A DNA stretch of 34,459 nt from 70-18 sp041691815 (GCA_041691815.1 JBEPTZ010000040.1:1-34459); one strand, 5' to 3'; shown: positions 7,634 through 16,326, numbered from the stretch's first letter. The notes: generated by a model from the sequence alone, not told the origin. Numbers and translations: made by a program.

Positions 7634-9658
7634 ATGCCGGACGATGCGATGCTGTCGGTGCGAGGGCTGGAGGTGGCCTTCCCCGGCGGCGGCCAGGCGG
7701 TGCGCGGGGTGGATTTCGACGTGCATGCCGGCGAGGTGCTCGGCATCGTCGGCGAGTCCGGCTCTGGCAAGAGCGTCACCGCGCTGGCCATCACCGGGCT
7801 GCTTGACCCCTCGGCGCGGGTGCGCGGCAGTATTCGCCTCGGCAGTCTGGAGGTCACCACCGCCGACCCGGAAACGCTGCGCCGGATGCGCGGCCGCGAT
7901 GTCGGCACCATCTTCCAGGACCCGACCACGACGCTGAACCCGGTACTGCCGATCGGCCGCCAGGTCACCGAGGGCCAGGTGGCGCACGGCCTGGTCGCGG
8001 CCTCCGCGGCGCCGTCCCAGGCGGCGGCGCTGCTGCGCGAGGTCGACATCCCCGACCCGGCGGCGCGCATCGACCAGTATCCGCACCAGTTCTCCGGCGG
8101 CATGCGCCAGCGCGTGGTGATCGCCATGGCGATGGCCGGCCACAAGCGCCTGATCATCGCCGACGAACCGACCACGGCACTCGACGTTACGGTGCAGGCC
8201 CAGGTGCTGGCGGTGCTGGCCGAACGCCGCCGGCAGACCGGGGCCGCGGTGATCCTGATCACCCACGATCTCGGCATCGTCGCCGAAGTGGCCGACCGGG
8301 TGGCGGTGATGTATGCCGGCCGCATCGTCGAGACCGGCCCGGTGGACGCCATCTTCCACCGCCCTCGCCACCCCTACACCGCCGGCCTGCTGCGCAGCCT
8401 GCCGCGGTTGGACACGGTGGCGGCCCGACTGCTGCCGATCGACGGCCAGCCGCCCGAGGCCGCCCGCCTGCCGTCCGGCTGCGCGTTCCGCCCGCGCTGC
8501 GCCATCGGCCGTGACCAGAGCATCTGCGCCACCACCGACCCTGCCCTCAGTAGTGATGGCCAGGCCAGCGCCGCCGCCTGCCATTTCCCGCTCTCCGGCC
8601 CGCCGCCGCCGTTGCCCCGGCCAGACCCCACCGCCGCCAGGCCAAAGGGCGACGAACTGCTGCTGGTCGAAGACCTGCGCGTCCATTTCCCGATCCGCAG
8701 CCGCCTTCTTCGCCGGCAGATCGGCTGGGTGCGCGCGGTCGACGGCGTCAACCTGTCGATCCGTGCCGGCGAGACCCTCGGCCTGGTCGGCGAATCCGGC
8801 TGCGGCAAGACCACCACCGGGCGCGCCATCATGGGCCTGCTGGCGATCCGCTCGGGGAGCGTCCGCTTCGCCGGCGAGGACATCACCGGCATGAGCCGCA
8901 CCGAACTCCGCCGCATCCGCCGGCAGATGCAATACGTCTTCCAGGACCCGTTCGCCTCGCTCAATCCGGTCCGCACCGCCGGCGAGATCGTCGCCGAACC
9001 GCTGCGCATCCACGGCCTCTACCAGGAGATGGGCGGCGCCGCCTATGTCGGCGGCCTGTTCGAGCGGGTCGGGCTATCACGCGACATGATGAGCCGGATG
9101 CCGCGCCAGTTCTCCGGCGGCCAGAAGCAGCGCATCGGTATCGCCCGCGCCCTGGCGCTGCAACCGCGCCTGCTGATCCTCGACGAACCGGTGGCAGCAC
9201 TCGACGTCTCGATCCAGGCGCAGATCGTCAACCTGCTGCAGGATCTGCAGCAGCAACTCGGTCTCGCCTACCTGTTCATCGCCCACGACCTCTCGGTGGT
9301 CCGCCATATCTGCGACCGGGTGGCGGTGATGTATCTCGGCCGCATCGTCGAGGAGAGCGACCGCGACGTGCTCTACGAAACCCCGGTCCACCCCTACACC
9401 CAGTCACTGCTCTCCGCCGTGCCGCTGCCCGACCCCGACCTGCGCGACAGCCGTCGCCGCATCGTGCTGCAGGGCGAAATCCCCAGCCCCGCCCGCCTGC
9501 CCAGCGGCTGCACCTTTCACCCCCGCTGCTTCCGCGCCGATGCGATCTGCGCCGCCGAGGTGCCCGAATTCGCCGCCTACCCCGGCCTCCCGACCCACTG
9601 CGCCTGCCACCACGCCGGCCCAACCGAACCGGAACCGGCCCGATGCGCCTCGCCCTGA
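7634..9658 (+). CDS. Fused double ABC ATPase (DppD-DppF type)
   Basis: A 674-residue protein with two complete ABC domains that are usually separate proteins. Domain 1: Walker A GESGSGKS (40-47), signature FSGGMRQR (153-160), Walker B IIADEPTTALD, switch His in THDLG. Domain 2: Walker A GESGCGKT (387-394), FSGGQKQR (493-500), LLILDEPVAALD. After each comes an oligopeptide-transporter C-terminal region (HPYTAGLL..., HPYTQSLL...) with a cysteine cluster of the CxFxPRC type. It would power import of the ligand held by the protein encoded at 6050. The start codon has no clear Shine-Dalgarno; ATG 7649 (residue 6) is an alternative. It overlaps the next permease gene by 16 nt. Confidence 0.93.
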   Translation: MPDDAMLSVRGLEVAFPGGGQAVRGVDFDVHAGEVLGIVGESGSGKSVTALAITGLLDPSARVRGSIRLGSLEVTTADPETLRRMRGRDVGTIFQDPTTTLNPVLPIGRQVTEGQVAHGLVAASAAPSQAAALLREVDIPDPAARIDQYPHQFSGGMRQRVVIAMAMAGHKRLIIADEPTTALDVTVQAQVLAVLAERRRQTGAAVILITHDLGIVAEVADRVAVMYAGRIVETGPVDAIFHRPRHPYTAGLLRSLPRLDTVAARLLPIDGQPPEAARLPSGCAFRPRCAIGRDQSICATTDPALSSDGQASAAACHFPLSGPPPPLPRPDPTAARPKGDELLLVEDLRVHFPIRSRLLRRQIGWVRAVDGVNLSIRAGETLGLVGESGCGKTTTGRAIMGLLAIRSGSVRFAGEDITGMSRTELRRIRRQMQYVFQDPFASLNPVRTAGEIVAEPLRIHGLYQEMGGAAYVGGLFERVGLSRDMMSRMPRQFSGGQKQRIGIARALALQPRLLILDEPVAALDVSIQAQIVNLLQDLQQQLGLAYLFIAHDLSVVRHICDRVAVMYLGRIVEESDRDVLYETPVHPYTQSLLSAVPLPDPDLRDSRRRIVLQGEIPSPARLPSGCTFHPRCFRADAICAAEVPEFAAYPGLPTHCACHHAGPTEPEPARCASP

Positions 9659-10491
9659 AATACCCCGGTGCAGCGCTCGGCATCGCCTTCCTGGCGATCG
9701 TGCTGCTGGCCTCGTTCGTGGCACCGCTGATCCTGCCGCTCGACCCGCTGGCGCAGGACTTCACCGCGACGCTCGACCCACCCACCGCCGCGCATTGGTT
9801 CGGCACCGACGAACTCGGCCGCGACATCCTGGCCCGGGTGATCGCCGGCGCCCGCACCTCGCTCACCACCGCTGCCGGCGCGGTCGCGATCGCCGGTATC
9901 GTCGGCGTGCCGATCGGCCTCATCGCCGGCTTCTTCGGCGGCTGGCGCGACGCGGTGCTGATGCGCCTGGTCGACGTGCTGCTGGCGCTGCCGGGCATCC
10001 TGTTCGCCATGGCGCTGATCGCGGTGATCGGCCGTAGCCAGATGGCCGCCCTGGTCGCGGTCGGCATCACCGGCATTCCCGGCTTCGCCCGCATCACCCG
10101 CGCCCAGGTGCTGGCGCTGCGCCGGCTGGATTTCGTGCTGGCGGTGGAGGCGATGGGCGGCTCCGCGAGCTACGCGATGTTCCGCACCGTGCTGCCCAAC
10201 GCCTGGAGCCCGATCCTGGTGCAGGTGGTCATCCTCACCTCGGTGGCGATCCTGCTGGAGGCAGCACTGGCCTTCCTCGGCGTCGGCATCCCGCCGCCGG
10301 CGCCAAGCTGGGGCGACATGCTGCGCACCGGCAAGGCCTATCTCTATGAGGCGCCCACCTACGCGGTGCTGCCCGGCATCGTGCTGACGCTGACCATTCT
10401 GTCGCTGGACACCATCGGCCGCACCCTCGGCCGGGTGCTGGAAGATCGCCAGGGCGCCCATGTCGTCGCCGCCCTGGACGAGCCGGCATGA
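9643..10491 (+). CDS. ABC transporter permease, DppC type
   Basis: A 282-residue inner-membrane permease of the dipeptide/oligopeptide class. It has an N-terminal TM segment (about 8-30), the family motif HWFGTDELGRDILARVI (about 51-67) and then five further hydrophobic segments. The EAA loop that contacts the ATPase reads VEAMGGSASYAMFRTVLPN. The C-terminal LAFLGVGIPPPAPSWGDML is characteristic of DppC. It overlaps the fused ATPase upstream by 16 nt and the DppB-type gene downstream by 4 nt (ATGA), so the genes are translationally coupled. The order C before B is the reverse of most dpp operons. Confidence 0.94.
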   Translation: MRLALKYPGAALGIAFLAIVLLASFVAPLILPLDPLAQDFTATLDPPTAAHWFGTDELGRDILARVIAGARTSLTTAAGAVAIAGIVGVPIGLIAGFFGGWRDAVLMRLVDVLLALPGILFAMALIAVIGRSQMAALVAVGITGIPGFARITRAQVLALRRLDFVLAVEAMGGSASYAMFRTVLPNAWSPILVQVVILTSVAILLEAALAFLGVGIPPPAPSWGDMLRTGKAYLYEAPTYAVLPGIVLTLTILSLDTIGRTLGRVLEDRQGAHVVAALDEPA

Positions 10492-11435
10492 TCGGCTTCG
10501 TGCTGCGCCGCCTCGCGCAATTGCTGCCGGTGCTGCTGCTGGCCTCGCTCGGCATCTGGGCAATGGTCTATGCGGTGCCCGGCAGCCCGGTCGGCGCGCT
10601 GGTTGGCGAGAACGCCACCCCAGAGCAGATCCAGGCCACCATCATCCGCCTTGGGCTCGACCGCCCGATGCTGCTGCAATACTGGTCCTGGCTGCACCAC
10701 GCGCTGGCCGGCGATTTCGGCCTGTCGATCCAGAACCGCGAGCCGGTGCTCGACCTGATCCTGCAGCGCATCCCGGCCACCATCCAGCTCGGCCTCAGCG
10801 CCTCGGTGGTCGGCCTGGTGCTCGGCGTGCCGGTGGCGCTGGCCAGCGCACTCAAGCCGCGCGGCTGGCTCGACCGGATGCTGTCCGGCTGGAGCGCCCT
10901 TGCCCTCGGCGTGCCGACCTTCTGGCTCGGCATCCTGCTGATCCTGCTGTTCGCGGTGCGGCTGCACTGGCTGCCCTCGGTCTCCGCCTATGTGCCGGTG
11001 CTGCAGGACCCGCTCGGCGCGCTGCGCAACACCGTGTTGCCGGCACTCACGCTGGGCGTCTACGTCTCCGGCATCTTCGCCCGCTTCCTGCGCGCCGCCC
11101 TGCTCGGCGAACTCCGCGCCGACTATGTCCGCACCGCCCGCTCCAAGGGCCTGCGCGAGCGCGACGTGATCGGCCGCCATGTGCTGCGCAACGCGTTGCT
11201 GCCGTTCGTTACCATCGTCGGCCTGATGACCGCCAGCTTCATCGGCGGCGCGGTGGTCACCGAGGCGGTGTTCACCTATCCCGGCCTTGGCCGCCTGCTG
11301 ATCCAGGCGATCGACGCCCGCGACTACCCGCTGATCCAGGGCTGCATCATGTTCGTGCTGTTGATCTATATCGGCATCAACGTGCTGGTCGATGTGCTCT
11401 ACGCCTATATCGATCCGCGCATCGATTACGGCTAG
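10488..11435 (+). CDS. ABC transporter permease, DppB type
   Basis: A 315-residue permease with the DppB N-terminus (FVLRRLAQLLPVLLLASLGIW), a periplasmic loop with GLDRPMLLQYWSWL and GDFGLSIQNREPV, and five further TM segments. The cytoplasmic EAA loop is YVRTARSKGLRERDVIGRHVLRN. The C-terminus has FTYPGLGRLLIQAI and ends YAYIDPRIDYG, both standard for the family. Its ATG overlaps the stop of the DppC gene (ATGA). With the DppC partner and the fused ATPase it completes an importer. Confidence 0.94.
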   Translation: MIGFVLRRLAQLLPVLLLASLGIWAMVYAVPGSPVGALVGENATPEQIQATIIRLGLDRPMLLQYWSWLHHALAGDFGLSIQNREPVLDLILQRIPATIQLGLSASVVGLVLGVPVALASALKPRGWLDRMLSGWSALALGVPTFWLGILLILLFAVRLHWLPSVSAYVPVLQDPLGALRNTVLPALTLGVYVSGIFARFLRAALLGELRADYVRTARSKGLRERDVIGRHVLRNALLPFVTIVGLMTASFIGGAVVTEAVFTYPGLGRLLIQAIDARDYPLIQGCIMFVLLIYIGINVLVDVLYAYIDPRIDYG

Positions 11436-11444
11436 GCTGCCCGG

Positions 11445-12284
11445 ATGACCCAGCTCACCCCAGCCCAACAGGCAGACTACACGCGAGATGGCTTCCTGCC
11501 CCGATTGCCGGTAATGCCGGCGGCGGAGGCGGCACAGCTGCTCGCCCGCCTGGAGGCGGTGGAGCGCGCCGAGGGCGGCCAACTCTCGGCGGCCACCAAC
11601 CAGAAGCCGCATCTGCTGTTCCCGTTCCTGGCCGACGTCGTGCGCGACCCGCGCATCCTGGATGCGGTGCAAGGCGTGCTCGGCCCCGACCTGCTGTGCT
11701 GGGCGTCCGGCTTCTTCGCCAAGAACCCCAATGACGGCAAGCGCATCACCTGGCACCAGGACTCCACCTACTGGGGCCTCTCGGCGCCGGATATCTGCAC
11801 CGCCTGGCTGGCCCTCACCCCGAGCACGCCGGAATCCGGCTGCATGCGCGTGCTGCCGGCCAGCCACACCACCGACCAGTTGCCGCACCGCGACACCTTC
11901 GCCGCCGACAACCTGCTGAGCCGCGGCCAGGAGATCGAAGTCGAGGTCGACCAGCGCCGCGCCGTCGATCTGGTGCTCCACCCCGGCGAAATGTCGCTGC
12001 ACCATGTCCGACTGATCCATGGCTCCGAGCCGAACCGCGCCGCCCACCGCCGCATCGGCCTGGCGATCCGCTACATCCCCACCCGGTTGCGCCAGACCGT
12101 CGGCCAGGAAGACAGCGCCACCCTGGTGCGCGGCGTCGACCGCTTCGGCCATTTTCGCCCGGAACCCCGCCCGACCACCGACCGCGACCCGGCATGCGCG
12201 GCCTTCCACGCCGAGATGCTGGCCCGCACCCAGCAGATCCTCTACGCTGGCGCCGCCCAACCCGGCCGCGACCGCCAAAACTAG
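11445..12284 (+). CDS. PhyH-family Fe(II)/2-oxoglutarate dioxygenase
   Basis: A 279-residue protein of the phytanoyl-CoA dioxygenase family, which hydroxylates small molecules with Fe(II), O2 and 2-oxoglutarate. The iron triad is visible: His104-x-Asp106 (TWHQDS) and His192 (LIHGSEPN). Arg202/203 (HRRIGLAIRY) is the likely 2-oxoglutarate anchor. MRVLPASH (134-141) is a family landmark. It starts 9 nt after the permease stop, in the importer operon, so it probably acts on the imported compound. Hydroxylation at a carbon next to nitrogen, feeding the PAL-like lyase at 1236, is speculation. Bacterial PhyH proteins also hydroxylate amino acids, so an amino-acid or N-alkyl substrate is reasonable. 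Confidence 0.88.
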   Translation: MTQLTPAQQADYTRDGFLPRLPVMPAAEAAQLLARLEAVERAEGGQLSAATNQKPHLLFPFLADVVRDPRILDAVQGVLGPDLLCWASGFFAKNPNDGKRITWHQDSTYWGLSAPDICTAWLALTPSTPESGCMRVLPASHTTDQLPHRDTFAADNLLSRGQEIEVEVDQRRAVDLVLHPGEMSLHHVRLIHGSEPNRAAHRRIGLAIRYIPTRLRQTVGQEDSATLVRGVDRFGHFRPEPRPTTDRDPACAAFHAEMLARTQQILYAGAAQPGRDRQN

Positions 12285-12288
12285 CGGC

Positions 12289-13140
12289 ATGGACCAACGG
12301 CTGGCGATCCTCAACGGCTTCGGGCGCACCCTCGGCGACAGCATCATCGGCATGCAGGCGCTGCACGCCGCCCGCTCGCTCGGCCTGCTGGCGCGCGAGG
12401 CGGTGCTGTTCCGCCTGGTAATGCCATCCCCGGTGATCGAGGGCGTCTACGCACTGGCCACCGAACTCGCCGAAATCCGCGAACTCCCCTGGGCCGACGC
12501 CACCCCCGACCACTCCTTCGCCGGCGCGGCAAGCTTCGCCGAGGTCATCGACATGCGCGATTTTGCCTTCGACCCGGCGTTCCGCGGCACGGCGATGATC
12601 GACTATTTCCTGCGCCGCCTCGGCATCGACCCCCAGGCGGTGCCGCCGGCCTGGCGTCGCAACACCTGGCTGGCGCCGCTGCTGCCGCCGCCGGCGCCGC
12701 AAGACTACGTCCTGCTGTGCCCAAAAACCGCCAACCCGATGCGCGATATGCCCGACTGGGTGCAGACGCTGACACTGAACTGGCTGACCCACCGCGGCCT
12801 CAAGGTGCGCAGTCAGGCCGTGCTGCCCCCGGCCCGTACCCTGCCGGAACTCTGTGCCTTGGTCGGCGGCGCCCGGTTGGTGGTCTCGGCCGACACCGCG
12901 ATGGTGCATCTGGCCGACGCAATGGGTATCCGCTGCCTGGCCTTCTTCACCACCCACGACCCAGCCTGGCGGGTCCGCGACTATCCGCTGTGCTCAGCCG
13001 TGCATGTCCGCCCGCACGGCCTGCCGCCAGCCCTGGAATTCCCCCGCGGCGCGGCCGACATCGCCGCCGCCCAGGCCGCCTGGACCAGCTTCGGCCCGGC
13101 CGCAATCGAACAGGCCCTGGCATCCGCACTTCCGGACTGA
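12289..13140 (+). CDS. GT9-like glycosyltransferase-fold protein
   Basis: A 283-residue protein resembling glycosyltransferase family 9 (ADP-heptose:LPS heptosyltransferase fold, GT-B). The N-terminal GRTLGDSIIGMQALHAAR matches the usual LGD-x-I...P-x-L start. The C-terminal SADTAMVHLADAMGIRCLAFF (about 205-225) matches the nucleotide-sugar motif S-x-D-x-G-x-x-H-L-A-A. I use ATG 12289, 4 nt after the dioxygenase stop; the much longer open frame upstream runs antisense-free through the dioxygenase gene and is not real. True GT9 enzymes build LPS, so its position as last gene of an importer/dioxygenase operon is odd. It may be an unrelated passenger or a divergent sugar-transfer enzyme. Confidence 0.72.
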   Translation: MDQRLAILNGFGRTLGDSIIGMQALHAARSLGLLAREAVLFRLVMPSPVIEGVYALATELAEIRELPWADATPDHSFAGAASFAEVIDMRDFAFDPAFRGTAMIDYFLRRLGIDPQAVPPAWRRNTWLAPLLPPPAPQDYVLLCPKTANPMRDMPDWVQTLTLNWLTHRGLKVRSQAVLPPARTLPELCALVGGARLVVSADTAMVHLADAMGIRCLAFFTTHDPAWRVRDYPLCSAVHVRPHGLPPALEFPRGAADIAAAQAAWTSFGPAAIEQALASALPD

Positions 13141-13152
13141 CAGGACGCAGGC

Positions 13153-13243
13153 AAGGAAGTTTCACCACAGCGACATCGGGAAGCAAGAAAGCCTTCTCCG
13201 CTTGCTTCTCCGTGTCTTCGTGTCTTTGTGGTTAATCTTCCTT
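13153..13243. repeat. Imperfect long inverted repeat between convergent genes
   Basis: The 122-bp gap between convergent genes holds a long imperfect hairpin. AAGGAAG (13153-13159) pairs with CTTCCTT (13237-13243). An inner arm at 13160-13187 (ending GGGAAGCAAG) pairs in part with 13201-13235 (starting CTTGCTTCTCC, ending GTGGTTAA). The loop is about 13 nt. The right arm read on the minus strand contains ACCACAAAGACACGAAGACA. I recall this type of sequence as a very widespread bacterial intergenic repeat of unknown function. It could act as a two-way terminator. It has lower GC than its surroundings. Confidence 0.6.
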
Positions 13244-13262
13244 CCTTCGCGCTCCCGCCGCG

Positions 13263-14270
13263 TCAGAACCCCTCCAGCACGATCTTCCCCCGGGTCCGCC
13301 CGGACTCGATCGCCGCATGCGCGCGGGTCACATTGGCAGCATTGATCCGCCCGTAATTCTCCGCCAGCGTGGTGCGGATTGCCCCCGAATCGACCAGCCC
13401 CGCCACCTCCTCCAGCAGCTTGTGCTGCTCCAGGATATCCGGCGTGGTGAAGCCGGAGCGCACGAACATCGACTCCCAGTGCAGCGAGGCGGACTTCGTC
13501 TTCAGCTCGCGGACATCCACCGGCCCCGGATCATCGATGATGCCGATGCGCCCCTGCGGCGCCAGCATCCGCACCATCGCCGCCCAATGCGTATCGGTGC
13601 CGTTGGTGCAGAAAATCCGCTCGATCCCGCCCACCCCCAGCGCCTTCACCTGTGCGGCCATGTCGCCATGATGGTCGATCACATCATGCGCCCCCAGCTT
13701 CGTGCACCATTCCCGCGTCTCGGGCCGGCTGGCGGTGGCGATCACCCGCGCCCCGGTCAGCACGCGGGCCAGTTGGATGGCGATCGAGCCGACCCCGCCG
13801 GCGCCGCCGATGATCAGCAGCGTCCCCGCCTCGGCCGGCTTGCGCGGCAGCCCCAGCCGGTCGAACAGCATCTCCCAGGCGGTGATCGCGGTCAGCGGCA
13901 GCGCCGCCGCCTCGGCGAACGACAGGCTCTTCGGCTTGTGCCCGACGATCCGCTCATCGACGCAATGCAGCGCGCTGTTGGCGCCCGGCCGGGCGATGCT
14001 GCCGGCATAGAACACCTCGTCGCCCACCCGGAACAGCGTCACCTCTGCCCCCACCGCGCGCACGATGCCAGTGGCATCCCAGCCCAGCACCCGCTGCTCG
14101 CCCTTCGGATCGGCCCGCTTGCGCACCTTGGTGTCCACCGGGTTGACCGAAATCGCCCGCACCTCCACCAGCAGATCGCGCGGCCCCGGCACCGGGTCCG
14201 GCAGGGTGGCGTCGATCAGCGCATCGGGTTCGCTGATCTGGCGGGAATGGGTATAGACGACGGCTTGCAT
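13263..14270 (-). CDS. Zinc-type alcohol dehydrogenase family / quinone oxidoreductase-like MDR protein
   Basis: A 335-residue medium-chain dehydrogenase/reductase. The N-terminal GroES-like domain (about 1-125) has VRAISVNPVDTKVRKR, and the Rossmann domain has GGAGGVGSIAIQLA (about 154-167). The usual Cys/His ligands of catalytic and structural zinc are not seen, so it is a zinc-free enoyl/quinone reductase type, close to the family often named 'zinc-binding alcohol dehydrogenase family protein'. It probably uses NADPH. The ATG at 14270 has CAGGAG about 9 nt upstream. It is convergent with the GT9-like gene and stands alone; no link to the catabolic operons is evident. Confidence 0.85.
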   Translation of the reverse strand: MQAVVYTHSRQISEPDALIDATLPDPVPGPRDLLVEVRAISVNPVDTKVRKRADPKGEQRVLGWDATGIVRAVGAEVTLFRVGDEVFYAGSIARPGANSALHCVDERIVGHKPKSLSFAEAAALPLTAITAWEMLFDRLGLPRKPAEAGTLLIIGGAGGVGSIAIQLARVLTGARVIATASRPETREWCTKLGAHDVIDHHGDMAAQVKALGVGGIERIFCTNGTDTHWAAMVRMLAPQGRIGIIDDPGPVDVRELKTKSASLHWESMFVRSGFTTPDILEQHKLLEEVAGLVDSGAIRTTLAENYGRINAANVTRAHAAIESGRTRGKIVLEGF

Positions 14271-14327
14271 TGGGCGGCTCCTGTCCAGCGGCGATGCTGC
14301 TGGTATGGGGCCTCGCGCGCCGTCTGG

Positions 14328-15026
14328 CTACCCGACCCGCAGCAGCGCCGGCCCCTCGCGTTTCAGCCATGCCATTGCCGCCGCGGTATGCGGCGTCAAC
14401 TGCGCCACCAGCGCCCAGAACCGCGGGCCGTGGTTCATATGCCGCAGATGCGCGACCTCGTGCGCCGCCACATAGTCCTGCACGAAGGCCGGCGCCATCA
14501 CCAGCCGCCAGCTGAACGCCAGGCTGCGGTCGGCGGCACAACTGCCCCAGCGGCTGCTGGTGTCCTTCACGCTGACCCGCCGCGGCCGCAATGCCGCCAT
14601 TTCGGCCTTTTGCAGCACCAGCGCCGACAGCGCGCGGCGGGCCTCGGCGCGATAGAAATCGGCCACCCGACGCGGCAGAAACTCGGCGGCGCCGCCGACC
14701 AGGATTTCCCCCGCCGCGGCCCGCACCAGGCGCACCGCAGCATCGTGGCGGATGCGGTGCAACTCGCCATGCAGCGGCACCAGCGCCCCGTCGGCGAACG
14801 GGATCGCCCCGGGCAGCGCCGCCAGCCGCTCCACCACCCATGCGGCATGGTTCATCAGCAGCGCCATGCCGGCGTTGCGCGCGGTGCGCGGCGGCAGGGT
14901 CACCACGATATGGCCCTCGCGCGGGTCGATTCGCAGCGAAACCCGCCGCGCCCGTGGGCTGCGCCGCCACTCCACCCGGGCCGCCCCACCCGGCAGCGAG
15001 ATGGTTTCGGACATCGAAGTATCCAT
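14328..15026 (-). CDS. YgjP/SprT-like M48-type zinc metalloprotease
   Basis: About 232 residues of the YgjP (DUF45) metallopeptidase family. It has the zinc motif HEVAH (189-193) followed by His199 (HMNHGPRFW) and the preceding family motif SSRWGSCA (158-165). The N-terminal half is the conserved RRSPRARRVSLRI region. The start is uncertain: ATG 15026 and ATG 15014 are both possible, neither with a good Shine-Dalgarno. There is no signal peptide, so it is cytoplasmic. The physiological substrate of this family is not well known. It is likely a housekeeping gene unrelated to its neighbours. Confidence 0.85.
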   Translation of the reverse strand: MDTSMSETISLPGGAARVEWRRSPRARRVSLRIDPREGHIVVTLPPRTARNAGMALLMNHAAWVVERLAALPGAIPFADGALVPLHGELHRIRHDAAVRLVRAAAGEILVGGAAEFLPRRVADFYRAEARRALSALVLQKAEMAALRPRRVSVKDTSSRWGSCAADRSLAFSWRLVMAPAFVQDYVAAHEVAHLRHMNHGPRFWALVAQLTPHTAAAMAWLKREGPALLRVG

Positions 15027-15113
15027 GCCGCAAGCATTGCCGCGTTTATTGGCGTTCCGCAATCGGAGAACGATGTCGTGATCGCGGTTGCCGCACCCGG
15101 CGCGCCGATCCGA

Positions 15114-16310
15114 TCAGACGGGGAGTCCCTCCAGCTTGGCCAGCGTGGTCATCACGCCGCGAAGTTCCGCCAGCCCCCGTAGCCGCCCCACCGCCGGGTA
15201 GCCGGGATGCGACGCCTTGCCGACATCGTCGAGCAGCGCATGGCCGTGGTCCGGCCGCATCGGGATGCGCCAGTCGGCGCCGCCGCCGGCCTTGCGCCGC
15301 GCCTGCTCGCGCAGCAGCACCGCGACCAGCGCCACCATGTCGGTGTCGCCGGCCAGGTGGTCGGCCTCCATGAACGAGCCGTCCGGCGCCTTGGCGACAT
15401 TGCGCAGATGCGCGAAATGGATCTGCCCGGCGAACCGCGCGGCAATTGCCGGCACATCGTTGCCCGGCCCGGCGCCGAGCGAGCCGGAGCACAGCGTCAG
15501 CCCGTTGGCCGGTGACGGCACCGCCTCCAGCAGCCAGCCGATATCCTCCGCCGAGGAGACGATGCGCGGCAGGCCCATCAGTCCGCGCGGCGGATCGTCC
15601 GGATGGATCGCCATCCGCATGCCCAGCTCCTCGGCGGTCGGCACGATCTCGCGCAGGAACCGCGCCAGATTCTCCCGCAGCCCGGCCCGGTCGATGCCGT
15701 GGTAGCGGGCCAGTGCCTGCCGCAGTGCCGGGATGTCGTAGCGGTCATAGGCGCCGGGCAACCCGGCCATGATGTTGGCCAGCAGCCGCTCACGCTGCAT
15801 CGGCCGCGAGGCATCGAACCAGGCGCGGGCGCGGGCCAGCACCTCGGGCGGATGGTCAGCCTCGGCACCGGGCCGCTCCAGCATGAAGCAGTCGAACGCC
15901 GCAAACTCATGCGCGTTGAACCGCAATGCGGTGCCGCCACCCGGCAGCGGATGCGCCAGATCGGTGCGCGTCCAGTCCAGCACCGGCATGAAGTTGTAGC
16001 AGATGGTGGTCAGCCCGCAGGCGGCGAGGTTGCGCATCGACTGCCGGTAATTCTCGAACAGCGCGCCGAGGTCGCCCTCGCCGATCTTGATCCGCTCATG
16101 CACCGGCAGGCTCTCGACCACGCTCCAACGCAGCCCGAGCGCTGGGTCGGCGGCAATCAGCCCCAGCCGCTCGCGGATCGCCTCCACACTCCACACCTCG
16201 CCATAGGGAATGTCATGCAGCGCGGTCACCACCCCGGTGGCGCCGGCCTGCCGCAACTGCGCCAGGGTGACGACATCTGCGGGGCCGAACCAGCGCCAGG
16301 TCTGTTCCAT
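15114..16310 (-). CDS. uxuA: Mannonate dehydratase
   Basis: A 398-residue protein matching UxuA, which dehydrates D-mannonate to 2-keto-3-deoxygluconate in hexuronate catabolism. The N-terminus MEQTWRWFGPADVVTL and RQAGATGVVTALHDIPYGEVW are diagnostic. Likely metal ligands lie in HPDDPP, CSGSLGAGPGNDVP, HFAHLRNV and RPDHG, in the order expected for the His/Cys/His/Asp site. I use ATG 16310, which has GGAGAGA upstream; longer forms overlap uxuB. It is the last gene of the TRAP-GntR-uxuB-uxuA operon and starts 16 nt after the uxuB stop. No obvious terminator follows. Confidence 0.94.
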   Translation of the reverse strand: MEQTWRWFGPADVVTLAQLRQAGATGVVTALHDIPYGEVWSVEAIRERLGLIAADPALGLRWSVVESLPVHERIKIGEGDLGALFENYRQSMRNLAACGLTTICYNFMPVLDWTRTDLAHPLPGGGTALRFNAHEFAAFDCFMLERPGAEADHPPEVLARARAWFDASRPMQRERLLANIMAGLPGAYDRYDIPALRQALARYHGIDRAGLRENLARFLREIVPTAEELGMRMAIHPDDPPRGLMGLPRIVSSAEDIGWLLEAVPSPANGLTLCSGSLGAGPGNDVPAIAARFAGQIHFAHLRNVAKAPDGSFMEADHLAGDTDMVALVAVLLREQARRKAGGGADWRIPMRPDHGHALLDDVGKASHPGYPAVGRLRGLAELRGVMTTLAKLEGLPV

Positions 16311-16326
16311 ATCGTCTCTCCGTGGG

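Noticed and set aside
12019..12288. N-terminal extension of the GT9-like frame into the dioxygenase gene
   Set aside because: The extension overlaps a well-supported gene and has no family similarity; ATG 12289 fits the operon spacing.
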